This document shows positions 47,370 to 59,213 of a stretch of 59,294 nucleotides of DNA, piece after piece; position 1 is the first letter of the stretch; each line of letters begins with the position of its first letter. The position numbers and the translations under genes were made by a program. The DNA is from Haplomitrium mnioides (taxonomy: Eukaryota > Marchantiophyta > Haplomitriopsida > Calobryales), in NCBI GenBank assembly GCA_049999725.1, contig JBNGIS010004392.1, positions 1-59,294 of the forward strand, given 5' to 3'. The notes under the pieces were generated by a model. The model saw only the letters and a program-made list of their open reading frames with translations. It did not search any database and was not told where the DNA came from.

Positions 47370-48224
47370 CTATAACCATGTGTGACTTTTCTTGAACAAG
47401 TTTGTTAATGGTTCTCCTATTTGTGCAAAACCTTTCACAAATCGACGATAAAACTCGATTAGCCTCAAGAATCCCCTTAGTTGTGTTTGATCACTAGGAG
47501 CTTCCCACTTCTGAATCGCTTCCACCTTCTCATCCATAACTTGGATTCCTGATGCACTTACACAGTGACCTAAGTAGTCAACCTCCCTCTTTCCAATTTC
47601 ACATTTGGACATCTTCACATATAGCTTGTGGTTTCAAAGCACCTTTAATACTATACGAAGATGTTGTTGATGCTCTTGAAGACTCTTGATGTAAATGAGA
47701 ATATCATCCAAAAAGACAATAACAAACTTATCCAAATAAGATCAAAAGATATCATTCATAAGACCCATAAATGTTGTAGGAGCATTGGTTAATCCAAAAG
47801 GCATAACAAGATATTCAAAATGCCCGTATCGACTTCGAAATGCTGTTTTTTGCACATCACCTTCTGCGATTTGGATTTGATTGTATCCGCTTCTCAAGTC
47901 CAATTTTGTAAAGTAATTTGCTCCTTGAAGTTGATCAAATAAATCATCCACCCTTGGCAATGAATATTTATTTTTCACCGTTTGTTGATTGAGTGCTCGA
48001 TAGTCAATGCACATCCTCATAGTCCCATCTTTCTTTTTGACAAATAATACTAGTGCACCATAGGGAGAAATGCTTGGTTGAATGAATTCTTTTTCCAACA
48101 ATTCTGTAATTTGAGACTTGTACTCTTCCAGTTTATAAGGAGGCAAATAATATAGTGCTTTGCACGGTGGAGTACTTCTTGGAATGACCTCAATCTTGTG
48201 ATCAATGCATCGTTTAGGAGGCAA
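47370..48224 (-). pseudogene. Chromovirus reverse transcriptase
   Basis: Two ORFs (47742-48224 and 47370-47618) joined by a short interrupted piece. Motifs: [65 protein letters not shown] (catalytic YLDD as FLDD), then LGHCVSASGI. Stops at about 47739 and 47635 disable it. Confidence 0.9.
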
Positions 48225-48227
48225 ACC

Positions 48228-48830
48228 CTAGGGAAAATCATTGGGAAAAACGTCATCAAACTCCTTCAAAACGCCTTGAAACTCATGTGGAACATTATAA
48301 CTTGAGTCCTTCTTATCAATAGTGCGCTCATGTATGAGTCCTAAAAACACCATATCTTGCTTTTTGATCGCCTTTGCTCCAATCACATATAGGGGTAGGT
48401 GTCTTGAATGAGATCGTACTCGATCTCCCCAAATCTTCCATTGAGATGTTGTGAGTGTCTTCTTTCTCCAATCAGCTTGCAGATTATATCTTCGTAGCCA
48501 CTTCATTCCAAGAATCGTGTCATATCTTGCCAATGTTGTGATCTTCCACTCCAACTTCTCTTTATAGTTACCCATGTGTAAAGCTATACCTTGAGATAGG
48601 CATTCAATAGACTCGCTTTGTCCATTTGCCATTTCCACCACTTCATGCTCTTCTTTTTCAAGAGGCAATTTCAACTTCAATGCTATCGCTCGTGATAAGT
48701 AATTTTCTTTGGCTCCGGAATCCACCAAAACTCTTATTGCAGATCCTTCCATCCATCCATCGACTACAATTAACCCTCTATTTTTTTGTTTTTCTATATA
48801 GTAGAAAATTTCCTCGCCTTTCTTCTTCAT
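48228..48830 (-). pseudogene. Chromovirus aspartic protease and linker
   Basis: The 200-aa ORF has LIVVDGWMEGSAIRVLVDSG, with DSGA as the aspartic protease active-site motif, followed by LGMKWLRRYN. It is separated from gag by a stop at 48855-48857. Confidence 0.85.
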
Positions 48831-48931
48831 CTCAGCAAAACCACGAGGTTTTTTTTACTGGTGCCCATCGTTTCCCTAACATTCTTCATATCTTTCATTG
48901 TTGATGTTGTGAAGAGTTCGTCGAAACACTT

Positions 48932-49823
48932 GCCTTTGATTGCGCCTCACTGCTCTACAATTTGGTGCAATATGCCCTACCCGACCACAATTGTAGCATG
49001 TTCGAGTTTCTCATTGATCATCCATCCTCCTCTCATTAGTATCTTGTGGTCCTCCTTGTTGGTGATTTGAACGATGAAATTCTCTTCTTCTCATATTTCC
49101 TAACTCCATAGGCGTGAGGCCATAGTTTCCTCCAGTTTGCACAATTCCTAGTGTCCATTCAATTCTTTGAGCAAATGAAATGGCTTCATTTAAATCTTTT
49201 GGGTTGCGCATCATAACTTCTCCTCTAATCTTTCTCTTTAGCCCTTGCAAAAATTTGTCAAGTGCTTTCGCTGGACTTATATCTTTGATTTGAACTTGCA
49301 AGCTTCGAAATTCCTCAATGTATCTTACAACACTTCCTTGTTGCTCCAACTCCCAAAGCTTCGTTCTTGCGGTCAATATAAAATCTACCGCTTTAAAATT
49401 TTGGAGCAAACCTTCTTTTAAACTGCTCCACAAAAGTTGTTCTCCTCGTGTATTTTTCTGTCGCTCCCAACCTTGTAGCCATATTAATGCATGCTCGGTT
49501 AAAAATGATCTTGCAAACAACTCTTTCTCCAAATCTGAAGCATTTGGATAATATGACATATGAACTTTCATTCGATATACCCATCCTTCTACGATGCCAA
49601 CTGTGCGACTTTCTCCATAAGGCTCTACCTTGCATGACTTGCTCATTTTCTGAAGTAGCGTCTCTCGACTTCCTTCTCCACTTTCTTGTTGTAATTGCAT
49701 TTTCACCATTTCTGCCATCAACATGTTGGTTTATTGTTGGCTTGCTATAAGAGCTGCTTGAAGCTCTTCCAACTTTGCCATCATCCACACTCCTTCTCCA
49801 AGACTGTTAGAGTTATCATCCAT
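48932..49823 (-). pseudogene. Chromovirus gag with CCHC zinc knuckle
   Basis: The start MDDNSNSLGEG (ATG 49821-49823) is followed by an in-frame TAA (49731-49733). The capsid region has ALIWLQGWERQ, TKLWELEQQGSVVRYIEEF and ALDKFLQGLK. After a TGA (49011-49013) the frame reads CYNCGRVGHIAPNC, a complete zinc knuckle. It would form the particle and package RNA if intact. Confidence 0.9.
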
Positions 49824-50392
49824 ATTGTTCCCTCACAGTTTAACACTCTAACTTATATAAAAACAAATATATAAACATTCCAGTTGTGGAGAATAGGTAA
49901 AATAAAAGGTTTAGTGGATGCCAATACCGCATTACAAAACCTCTCTCCAAACTTACGAACAAGAAAATCTCGTTGCGTTTGTTTATGTGTTACTCTAATA
50001 GAAATATGACATTTAGAGTTGAACTCTTCTAGAGGAGCTTGGTTCAAATCCATTTTTCTTTCTACCATAAAATATAAATAAAACACTCCCATGTAACACC
50101 ATAATTTACCACAGGTAATATAACAAGCTCTCTTGATTCCATCACAAAAACCATAAAGTCATCACGAGGAATTCTAGGAGGTACAAATGCTCCTCTATCC
50201 ATTAGCTACCATGGCATCAAGTCAAACTTCTCATCTTTATTTATAAAAGATGGGATATCCACTATCCTTTATTCATGAAAATTTGAAGGTTTAACTCTAA
50301 TGGAGTCAATGCAAAGTGGAGATTCCACTACTCCAAAAGGTCTTGAGTACTTCTCCGAAGAGGGGTAGTCCACACTCTTTAGAGAAGACCAA

Positions 50393-50404
50393 GCTCTGAT
50401 ACCA
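50393..50404 (-). promoter_or_regulatory. Primer-binding site for initiator-Met tRNA
   Basis: The minus strand reads TGGTATCAGAGC one base after the 5' LTR end. Confidence 0.9.
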
Positions 50405-50405
50405 T

Positions 50406-50926
50406 TGTAACACTACACACCCACAATACACACATAAGTTAGTACAAATACAACACATACAAGTTAGCACAAGCGAAGCGCACAAAGAACTTGGAAAACC
50501 CACAAGGTAAGCGATGCCAAACAAGGCACTCTCCCTTCATTAAATACTTGAGAGAAAGCACTTTGCTTACATAGGTGGAAGAACCCCATTGGTTCCTTTT
50601 CTATCCTCTTCTAATTGGACCCCTCTTTTCTCTCTCACTGTAATTGGACTACCCTTTTAATTTTGTTCTCCTTCTGTCACGTGTTCTTATCCTTAGAACC
50701 TTCTCTTTACTTTAATTCTCCGCTTGCCATGTGCCCTTATCCTCTTCTAAAGTAGTCTATCTAGACTCCCTCTTTCACTTTAATTCGTTGACTTTCTCTC
50801 CTCGTGCCACGTGTCCAATTCTCTATAATAGCAATTTCTTTTTGCTATTCTAACTTTAGTAATAGCTTTCTAGAGATATTTGACATTATTTTTAGCTATG
50901 GCTTACTAAAGTTAGTGACCGCTACA
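50406..50926 (-). repeat. 5' LTR of the chromovirus
   Basis: On the minus strand, TGTAGCGGTCAC to GTGTTACA. Aligned with 44861-45428 apart from substitutions and the missing duplication. Confidence 0.9.
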
Positions 50927-52820
50927 GCAGACCAAGGTAATATGTAAATGTGTTTCATCCAATATTAGGTTTTATAGCTAGAATGATACTAATGCTTGAC
51001 ATTGTCATTTGAAAATTTCATGAGAGCAACGGTTGACCAAGTATAGTGGAGAGAATAAAAAGCTAAGTGTTTGAGACCATTCAAACATTTCAAAAATTTG
51101 CAAGAGTACACAAGAGTTATGAAAAGTGACTTCAATTTATTCAAATCAATCATGAGAAAATATGAAAAATACACAAGACTAGATAGCCAAATCTATTTGT
51201 GGATGTAGCTATCCCATTATCTAATATAATTTATATACTACCCAACTCAACACCATCAAATTTTGGAGCTAAACAATATATATACGCTAGAACTTCTTAA
51301 TACATTGTGTTGGTGAGGCTTATGCCAAATATTAGACTCTATGGAACACAAAGCATAACAAAAACAAATTACTATACATAAACGATAGCCAAAGCATACT
51401 CATGTTTTTGAGGCAATCTTTTTTACATCATCTGGCTGAGTCTACAATTGAACAGATTGATATTTACTTATACAACAATGAATTGACACCAAGATGTGAG
51501 TTAGACTCATATTTTTTATTTTAATCTCTTTTTTTTGTGGCTTTAACCTCCAAATCAAATATGCTTGCATCATGAATATTTAATCATGAAAATTTTGCCT
51601 ACTGTTGACTCATCCATCACAACATACAACAATTACAAACCGACACAACACAACACAGAAACAATTGCAAACAAAAATACTCGGTACCTCACAATGACAC
51701 TTTTCTATCTATAACCAATTTACAAGTAATTCTTTGTTGTTATCCAATAGCGCATACCCTCCTTAATTTTTATTTCTATGAGGTTGAAATTCTCCACAAC
51801 ATCATATGAAACATACTCAATATATAGAGCAACATTCTTGACATTACAATACCTCCATGATTTTTTTTTGTTTTGATTTTCTAATATATGGCTATGGCTA
51901 CAACTCAATTTACAATTGTTGGATTGGGAGTGATGCAAATCCACAATTCTCCCACATATTCTACTCAACATGCTTCATGGGTTTACATTCTTCACTCTTG
52001 TAACAAAATTTTCATTATTCAGTCTAAATGATACTAGACATCAAATCCTTCTCTTTCTATATCTTCATGACTTCATGTTTCTCTATACAATTCAACCCAC
52101 AGAGCCTGAAAATTATTCATCTCAAGCATAAGATTACATCTAAACAAAGTGACCATCAAGATAGGGAGAGAGCATATGCATTCTCCCACTATATCCCCAC
52201 ACATATTGTTTTCCCACCTAAAAACATTGTTTCTTTTTCTAAATTTGTGTGTTATTGTCAGGCACTTGATTTCATTGTTCTGATTGAAAAATACTGCTAC
52301 CTTCTCTTAACCATGTCTTTCCCATAATCAATTCACAAATTGATATCTTTATCCTATGATCTCATGCAAATTTCCTCTTGCTAATTTTAATTTCTAGCGG
52401 TTTTTATTTTTCTCACAAGCAATAGCCACTATTATGAACCATGGATAGACTTCTCTAAACATAAATTTTTTTTTGGACCAAAAAGTGATGCTTTTAGGCT
52501 CAAAACAATGAAAAAACATGGTATTACTCTAGGAAAAAATTCAATTTTTTTTACTTGATTTTTTGCATTTTCAACAAGCTTTTAGATCTAAATGTAATAT
52601 TTGCATTAAAAATTTAGTGAAATTTTTAGTTTTTTGAAAAACTATTGAAAACCTCAAATTCAATCAAAACATTGAAAGTTGTGATTTTTAATATAAACTT
52701 AAAATATAAATAGAAACATTCCAATATTGTAAATTTTCAAAAATGATCAAAATTATGTCAATGTCAAATTAAATTTGTAGTTCAAACTTCACATTTTCAC
52801 ACATAGACAAGATGCACAAA
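50927..52820. other. AT-rich region without recognised features
   Basis: No gene, structured repeat or element end was recognised on either strand. Confidence 0.4.
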
Positions 52821-52879
52821 TTAGTTATCTAAAAAAATAAACATAAAGTTTGGGGAAAAGCCCAATCGCGCCAAGGCTT

Positions 52880-53155
52880 TGGAGCATTGGTTCAAAGTCC
52901 AACGACATACAAGCTTCATCAATCCAACCTTGTAGGGGGTTTTGAGCTCTACTTTGAAGTCTAGACAAGAAGGGGGTTTTAAGTTCCGCTTGAGAATCCA
53001 TGTATGCGGAGGGCTCAAAAGTCAAAGTAGGTAAAGGCTTGAGTAGTCCATGTGTGCATAAAGTTCTATTGTCAAAATGCACAGGGTTTCAGTAGTCTAT
53101 ACACACATGTGGTTTTGTGGGTAAGAGCTTGAGTAATTCATGCATGTTGGGGGTT
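52880..53155. repeat. Degenerate repeat related to the palindromic minisatellites
   Basis: Recurring phrases such as tgagtagtccatgtgtgcata, then agtagtctatacacacatg, then gagtaattcatgcatg, at intervals of about 50 bp. The phrases share the agtccatgNNNgcat theme, but no clear unit can be fixed. Confidence 0.4.
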
Positions 53156-53162
53156 CCAAGTT

Positions 53163-55710
53163 TCTGACGTAGAGTTTTGCAGGATTATTTGGAAATAAGT
53201 CTATTTGGAAGAATTTAAAACAAAAGGAGCATGAAGAGAGCTTCAGAGAAGGGAAAAATTGGGGAAAAATCTCCTTTTGGGAGTTTGTGGAAGATGAGAA
53301 GTCAAAATCGGAGGTCAAATCAGCGGAAAGTTCTTCGGATTAGTGAAGATCCGAATCCGAAGTGTGCTTTAGGAACATTTCCGAAAGGCGAATTCAAAAG
53401 AAGTCCGAGATGGCTTCGAAAGGTCCAACGGTCGGATAAGTGTGCGATGTTGGATTCGAGAGGGCTCCGTCTGCTGGTATTATGGGAGGTTGCTAACAAG
53501 TGGAAGATATATGATTAGGCCTTCTAACTCCTTATTTCTTTGAATGCTTGAAAGATTTTTGCTTTCTATGAAGAAGGAACTTGGGAAAAAACGTTAGTTT
53601 GAGGCAAAGGCCGACTACAGAGTTGCTTTGAAGACTCGACGAGATGTTGTTGGGAGCTTTGCAATCAAATGGCTACATTGGTGGCCATTTGAAGCCATAT
53701 ATTTCAGGTTGTCATTGAAGATCTGCTTTTGCTTCAAATGAAATTCTGAGATGCTCAAAAGAAAGGCCATCTTGAGAGCTTCCAACGATCCATCACACGC
53801 TTATTTTGGCCGAGAAACAAGAACGCAGTGGCCGTTGCAAGATGACTGCAGTTATGGGCATCCGACGGAGTGAGTTCATCCGAAAGAAAGTTCGGATTTG
53901 GATGGAATGGAAGATCAGATTTGAGGACCTCTGATTTGCAATCTGAAGAAGATGAAAGAATGGTTTCGGACTCAAATTCAAGCAATCATTCATGAGCATA
54001 TTCATCAGAAGTGTCGCATCGAATTTGGAACTTCAATCCACTTTTTAGACTAGGAAATTGACAATTTCAGAAGGATGCATTCGAAGAGTCAATTAAAGTT
54101 CAAATGGACAGTTCTTAGGCTTGTTGGAAAGGTCTTTTCAAGGGCTTTCTAAAGAGCTATCATATGAAAAGTTTGGATCAGAAACAAGGATACGGTCATC
54201 ATTACAAGATTGCTGCCGAGATTTTCGGGGTGAAGACTTAGTCGACATATCTAGTGAGAGGATTCAGATGTTCCTTTTGAGAGAGGAAGCGCTGCGTCGG
54301 TCGGTTCAGAAGTGTCATTTCGGATAGGCTTGCGTTTGTATAAGTCTCCTCAGGACTTTAAACTGAGGGTTGCTTTCGCTAATTATAGAAGCAATGGCTA
54401 TTTTGTGCCATATGCGAAGTAAAGAATTCATTCAAGAAGATTATGAGTTGTGTAAGATTAAATTCTGTCATCTGATCTAGAGTAAGGAAGAGAATCCGCT
54501 TGAGCGGGAATATAAAGGAAATATGTTCTGGATGAAGGAAAGGAACTTAATTTGATTGCCTTCTTGTTCATGTGAATGTACGGATTGTCATCTGGAGAAA
54601 GAAGGCAGAATTGATTGAAGCTTTTCGGAATTCAACTTTGAATGGATGATGTGTTGAAAATCAGCAAAGTTGCCCAGGAAGGGAGTCGACTGCGGTAGGG
54701 AGGTGTATCCCAAGCAGATCGTAGGGCCTACCTGATCGCTGAGGCGAGTAGGAGCCTTGTAAAAAAAGCAAAAGGATGAAAGGGAAGAATTGGTGAGAAT
54801 TAGCCGTGCAGATCGACAGATCTGTGGGGTTGAGTTCCAGTCGACGAACTAGGAATCACTGAGAATTTCCAATCCTTTGCTTGAGGTGCGAACCTTAAAT
54901 CCGAAAACCCGGTGTAACCAGTTACGAGAGGAAGAGGAGAGAGAAAAGAAGAAGATAAGAGAGCCAGAGAAGCTTCTCCTTTGTCCTTGTGATTCGCAAG
55001 GGAGAAAACGGATTGCTCGGATGATGCGCGAGCATAAATAACGCACAAATTTGGTGGAAGTCAGAGTCAAAAGAGCGAACGCGAAAAGGGGATCAGAGTG
55101 ATCCGAAACATCAGAAGGACGCGTGGCGAAAGGAGGAGAGGTCTAGCGGAAGTTTACGCTAGAAGTCAGAAGTTCGGACTCGGAAAGGGTCAAGGTTCAG
55201 TCCAAAGAGAGATTTCCGAAGTCCGAAGGAACTAGCGGAACGACGGTCAAACTTCTAGGAAGAAAACGACGTCGGACGGCAGAGTTCCGAAGTGTATGAT
55301 TGTTGTGTAGCGGGAAAATTCAGAAGTAACGTCAGCAAAGGTGTCGTGAAGTGGTGTAAGTCAGCGTACGAGGAAGTTCAAGAAAGGACGAGACGGTCAA
55401 GCTTCCGAGTTGACTACGGCATCGGACTATTGGCAGAACAGGGTCAGAAGCATAGCTTCGGACGTTTCAGATAGAACCAGAAGCAGTGTTTTGGAATTGG
55501 TTTTTGGGGTTAATGCAATCCGATTCAAAATTCTGGAATCTGATTTGGAGCCTGGGGAAGGTGATTATGAATCCTTGATTTTCCTCAATTCTGAAAGTGA
55601 AGATTTCTCTAAGAATTAAGATTCTTTTATCACTAAACCATTGTCCTCCCCGAGTAAAAGAACCCGGAGAAGGGTAAATCTCCAATTGTCGGGATTACCA
55701 CTATGCTACA
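53163..55710 (+). repeat. LTR copy 1 of the tandem array
   Basis: 2548 bp, from tgacgtagag to ctatgctaca. Very similar to 56151-58696. Rich in ttcgga/tccgaa words; ORFs inside are short and not conserved beyond the general similarity. Confidence 0.85.
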
Positions 55711-55719
55711 TAGAAATTT

Positions 55720-55737
55720 TTGGCGCCATTGCTTGGG
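55720..55737 (+). promoter_or_regulatory. Primer-binding site, internal region 1
   Basis: TTGGCGCCATTGCTTGGG, ten bases after the LTR end. The TGGCGCC start is a familiar tRNA-complementary site of plant Ty3-type elements. Confidence 0.7.
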
Positions 55738-55769
55738 AGGCAAACGGTTTGGTGACATGAGGAAAAATA

Positions 55770-55967
55770 TTGCTTTCCAGAGGCAATCTTGAAGAACAAA
55801 TCGGGAGAATCCAATTCAAGTTGGAGGAGCCAAGGAGAAGACATCGGAATTCGAAAGCTCTTTATAGTGTGATGGATGAACTGTTGGTCAATGTTATTTT
55901 CAGTCATCCTTTTGAAAATGGTTATGAACAATGGGATCTTGGAATTCAAAGAATAAGAGCATGTTGA
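55770..55967 (+). pseudogene. Small internal ORF, frameshifted copy
   Basis: 65 aa starting MLSRGNLEEQIGRIQFKLEE. Compared with 58829-59155 a 4-bp deletion near 55943 shifts the frame and shortens the product. Function unknown; it may be a gag leader remnant. Confidence 0.5.
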
Positions 55968-56135
55968 ATAGGAGTGACTCGAATGGAGTCAGAGAAGAGC
56001 TGAAAGTGAAGCACCTCAGTTTCATGAATAGGGAGGGGGAGCCACACCAAGATGAACCATCGGTGGATAAGGTCCAAGGAGATGAAAGATGAAAAACTCA
56101 TAGGAGAAAGTGATGCTTGCGAGGACGGTGCGCAA

Positions 56136-56150
56136 TAGAGAGGGGGAGCA
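56136..56150 (+). promoter_or_regulatory. Polypurine tract, internal region 1
   Basis: ATAGAGAGGGGGAGCA directly precedes the LTR start TGTGACACAG. Confidence 0.8.
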
Positions 56151-58696
56151 TGTGACACAGAGTTTTCGAGGATTATTCGGAAATAAGTCTATTTGGAAGA
56201 ATTTAAAACAAAAGGAGCATGTAGAGAGCTTCAGAGAAGGAAAAAATTGGGGAACAATCTCCTTTTGGGAGTCTGTGGAAGATGAGAAGTCAGAATAGGA
56301 GGTCAAATCAGCGGAAAGTTCTTCGGATTAGTGAAGATCCGAATCCAAAGTGTGCTTCAGGAACATTTCCGAAAGGCGGATTCGGAAGAAGTCCGAGATG
56401 GCTTCGGAAGGTCCAACGGTCGGATAAGTGTGCAATGTCGGATTCAAGAGGGCTCCGTGTGCTGGTATTATGGGAGGTTGCTAACAAGTGGAAGATATAT
56501 GATTAGGCCTTCTAACTCCTTATTTCTTTGAATGCTTGAAAGATTTTTGCTTTCTATGAAGAAGGAACTTGGGAAAACGCGTTAGTTTGAGGCAAAGGCC
56601 GACTACAGAGTTGCTTTGAAGACTCGACGAGATGTTGTTGGGAGCTTTGCGTTCAGATGGCTGCATTGGTGGCCATTTGAAGCCATATATTTCAGGTTGT
56701 CATTGAAGATCTGATTTTGCTTCAAATTAAAATCTGACATGTTCAAAAGAAAGGCCTTCTTGAGAGCTTTCCAACAAGCCATCACACGCTTATTTTGGCC
56801 GAGAAACAAGAATGCAGTGGCCGTTGCAAGGTGATTGCAGTTATGGGCATCCGACGGAGTGAGTGCATCCGAAAGAAAGTTCGGATTTGGATGGAATGGA
56901 AGATCAGATTTGAGGACATCCAATTTGCAATGTGAAGAAGATGAAAGCATGGTTTCGGACTCAAATTCAAGCAATCATTCATGAGCATATTCATGAGAAG
57001 TGTCGCATCGGATTTGGAACTTCAATCCGCTTTTGGGACTAGGAAATTGACAATTTCAGAAGGATGCATTCAAAGAGTCAATTCAAGTTAAAATGGAGAG
57101 TTCTTAGGCTTGTTGGAAAGGTCTTTTCAAGGACTTTCTAAAAAGCTATTGTATGAAAAGTTTGGATCAGAAACAATGATACCGTCATCATAACAAGATT
57201 GCTGCCGAGATTTTCGGGGTGAAGACTTAGTCGACATATCCAATGAGAGGATTCAGATGTTCCTTTTGAGAGAGGAAGGGTTGCGTCGGTCGGTTCAGAA
57301 GTGTCGTTTCGGATAGGCTTGCATCTTCATAAGTCTCCTCAGGACTTTAAACTGAGGGTTTCTTTCGCTGATTATAGAAGCGGTGGCTATTTTGTGCCAT
57401 ATGCGAAGTAAAGAATTCATTCAAGAAGATTCTGAGTTGTGTTAGATTGTATTCTGTCATCTGATCTAGAGTAAGGAAGAGAATCCGCCTGAGCGGGAAT
57501 ATAAAGGAAATCTGTTCTGGATGAAGGAAAGGAACTTAATTTGATTGCCTTCTTGTTCATGTGAATGTGCGGATTTTCGTCTCGAGAAAGAAGGCAGAGT
57601 CGATTGAAGCTTTTCGGAATTCAACTTTGAATGGATGTGTTGAAAATCAGCAAAGTTGCCGAGGAAGGGAGTCGACTGCGGTAGGGAGGTGTATCCCGAG
57701 CAGATCGTAGGGCCTACCTGATCGCTGAGGCGAGTAGGAGCCTTGTAAAAAAAGCAAAAGGATGAAAGGGAAGAATTGGTGAGAATTACCGGTGCAGATC
57801 GATGGATCTGTGGGGTTGAGTTCCAGTCGACGAACTGGGAATCACTGAGAATTTCCAATCCTTTGCTTGAGGTGCGAACCTTAAATCCAAAAACCCGGTG
57901 CAACCAGTTACGAGAGGAAGAGGAGAGAGAAAAGAAGAAGATAGGAGAGCCAGAGAAGCTTCTCCTTTGTCCTTGTGATTCGCAAGGGAGAAAACGGATT
58001 GCTCAGATGATGCGCGAGCATAAATAAAGCACAAATTTGGTGGAAGTCAGAGTCACAAGAGCGAACGCGAAAAGGGGATTAGAGTGATCCGAAACATCGG
58101 AAGGACGCATGGCGAAAGGAGGAGAGGTCTAGCGGAAGTTTACACTAGAAGTCAGAAGTTTGGACTCGGAAAGGGTCAAGGTTCAGTCCGAAGAGAGATT
58201 TCCGAAGTCCGAAGGAACTAGCGGAACGACGGTCAAACTTCCAGGAAGAAAACGGCATCGGACGACAGAGTTGCGATGTGTACGATTGTCGTGTAGCGGG
58301 AAAATTCAGAAGTAACGTCAGCAAAGGTGTCGTGAAGTGGTGTAAGTCAGCGTACGGAGAAGTACAAGAAAGGACGAGACGGTCAAGCTTTCGAGTTGAC
58401 TACGGCATCAGACTGTTGGTGGAACAGGGTCAGAAGCAGAGCTTCGGACGTTTCAGATAGAACCAGAAGCAGTGTTTCAGAATTGGTTTTTGGGGTTAAT
58501 GCAATCCGATTCAAAATTCTGGAATCCGATTTGGAGCCTGGGGAAGGTGATTATGAATCCTTGATTTTCCTCAATTCTGAAAGTGAAGATTTCTCTAAGA
58601 ATTAAGATTCTTTTGTCACTAAACCATTGTCATCCTCGAGTAAAAGAACCCGGAGAAGGGTAAATCTCCAATTGTCGGGATTACCACTATGCTACA
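56151..58696 (+). repeat. LTR copy 2 of the tandem array
   Basis: 2546 bp, TGTGACACAG to gctaca. Shared between the two internal regions. Confidence 0.85.
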
Positions 58697-58713
58697 TAGA
58701 AATTTTTGGCGCC

Positions 58714-58813
58714 NNNNNNNNNNNNNNNNNNNNNNNNNNNNNNNNNNNNNNNNNNNNNNNNNNNNNNNNNNNNNNNNNNNNNNNNNNNNNNNNNNNNNNN
58801 NNNNNNNNNNNNN
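58714..58813. other. Assembly gap (100 N) after the primer-binding site
   Basis: The first internal copy has only 27 bp at this place (55728-55754), so the true gap is probably much smaller than 100. Confidence 0.9.
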
Positions 58814-58828
58814 ACATGAGGAAAAATA

Positions 58829-59155
58829 TTGCTTTCCAGAGGCAATCTTGAGGAACAAATCGGGAGAATTCAATTCAAGTTGGAGGAGCCAGGGAGAAGA
58901 CATCGAAATTCGGAAGCTCTTAATAGTGTGATGGATGAACTGTTGGTCAATGTTATTTTCAGTCATCCTTTTGAAAATGGTTATGAACAATGGGATCTTG
59001 GAATGAATTCAAAGAATAAGAGCGTGTTGAATAGGAGTGACTCGAATGGAGTTAGAGAAGAGCCGAAAGTGAAGCACCTCAGTTTCATGAATAGGGAGGG
59101 AGAGCCACACCAAGATGAACCATCGGTGGATAAGGTCCAGGGAGATGAAAGATGA
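58829..59155 (+). CDS. Small ORF of the internal region (108 aa), unknown function
   Basis: Starts MLSRGNLEEQIGRIQFKLEE and ends in an acidic, Asp/Glu-rich tail (PHQDEPSVDKVQGDER). It fills most of the 0.44-kb internal domain and is open here, while the other copy is frameshifted. No zinc knuckle, signal or membrane segment is seen. A gag remnant or chance survival are both possible. Confidence 0.35.
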   Translation: MLSRGNLEEQIGRIQFKLEEPGRRHRNSEALNSVMDELLVNVIFSHPFENGYEQWDLGMNSKNKSVLNRSDSNGVREEPKVKHLSFMNREGEPHQDEPSVDKVQGDER

Positions 59156-59213
59156 AAAACTCATAGGAGAAAGTGATGCTTGCGAGGACGGTGCGCAATT
59201 GAGAGGGGGAGCA

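Larger units (their letters stand above)
44861..50926 (-). mobile_element. Chromodomain Ty3 retrotransposon (chromovirus), full structure, inactive
   Basis: Reading on the minus strand: 5' LTR (50926-50406), primer-binding site TGGTATCAGAGC, gag with CCHC knuckle, protease, RT, RNase H, integrase, chromodomain, polypurine tract AAAAGAGGGGAGGA, 3' LTR (45428-44861). Domain order and the terminal chromodomain place it in the chromoviruses. In-frame stops at 49731, 49011, 48855, about 47739 and others, a frameshift near 45930, and clear LTR divergence including an indel show an old inactive insertion. An agacc pentamer occurs just left of 44861 and just right of 50926 (two bases offset), possibly a blurred target-site duplication. 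Confidence 0.9.

Noticed and set aside
54800-55048. Minus-strand ORF conserved in both LTR copies (also 57786-58034)
   Set aside because: The two LTRs are nearly identical throughout, so ORF sharing is expected. No protein signature.
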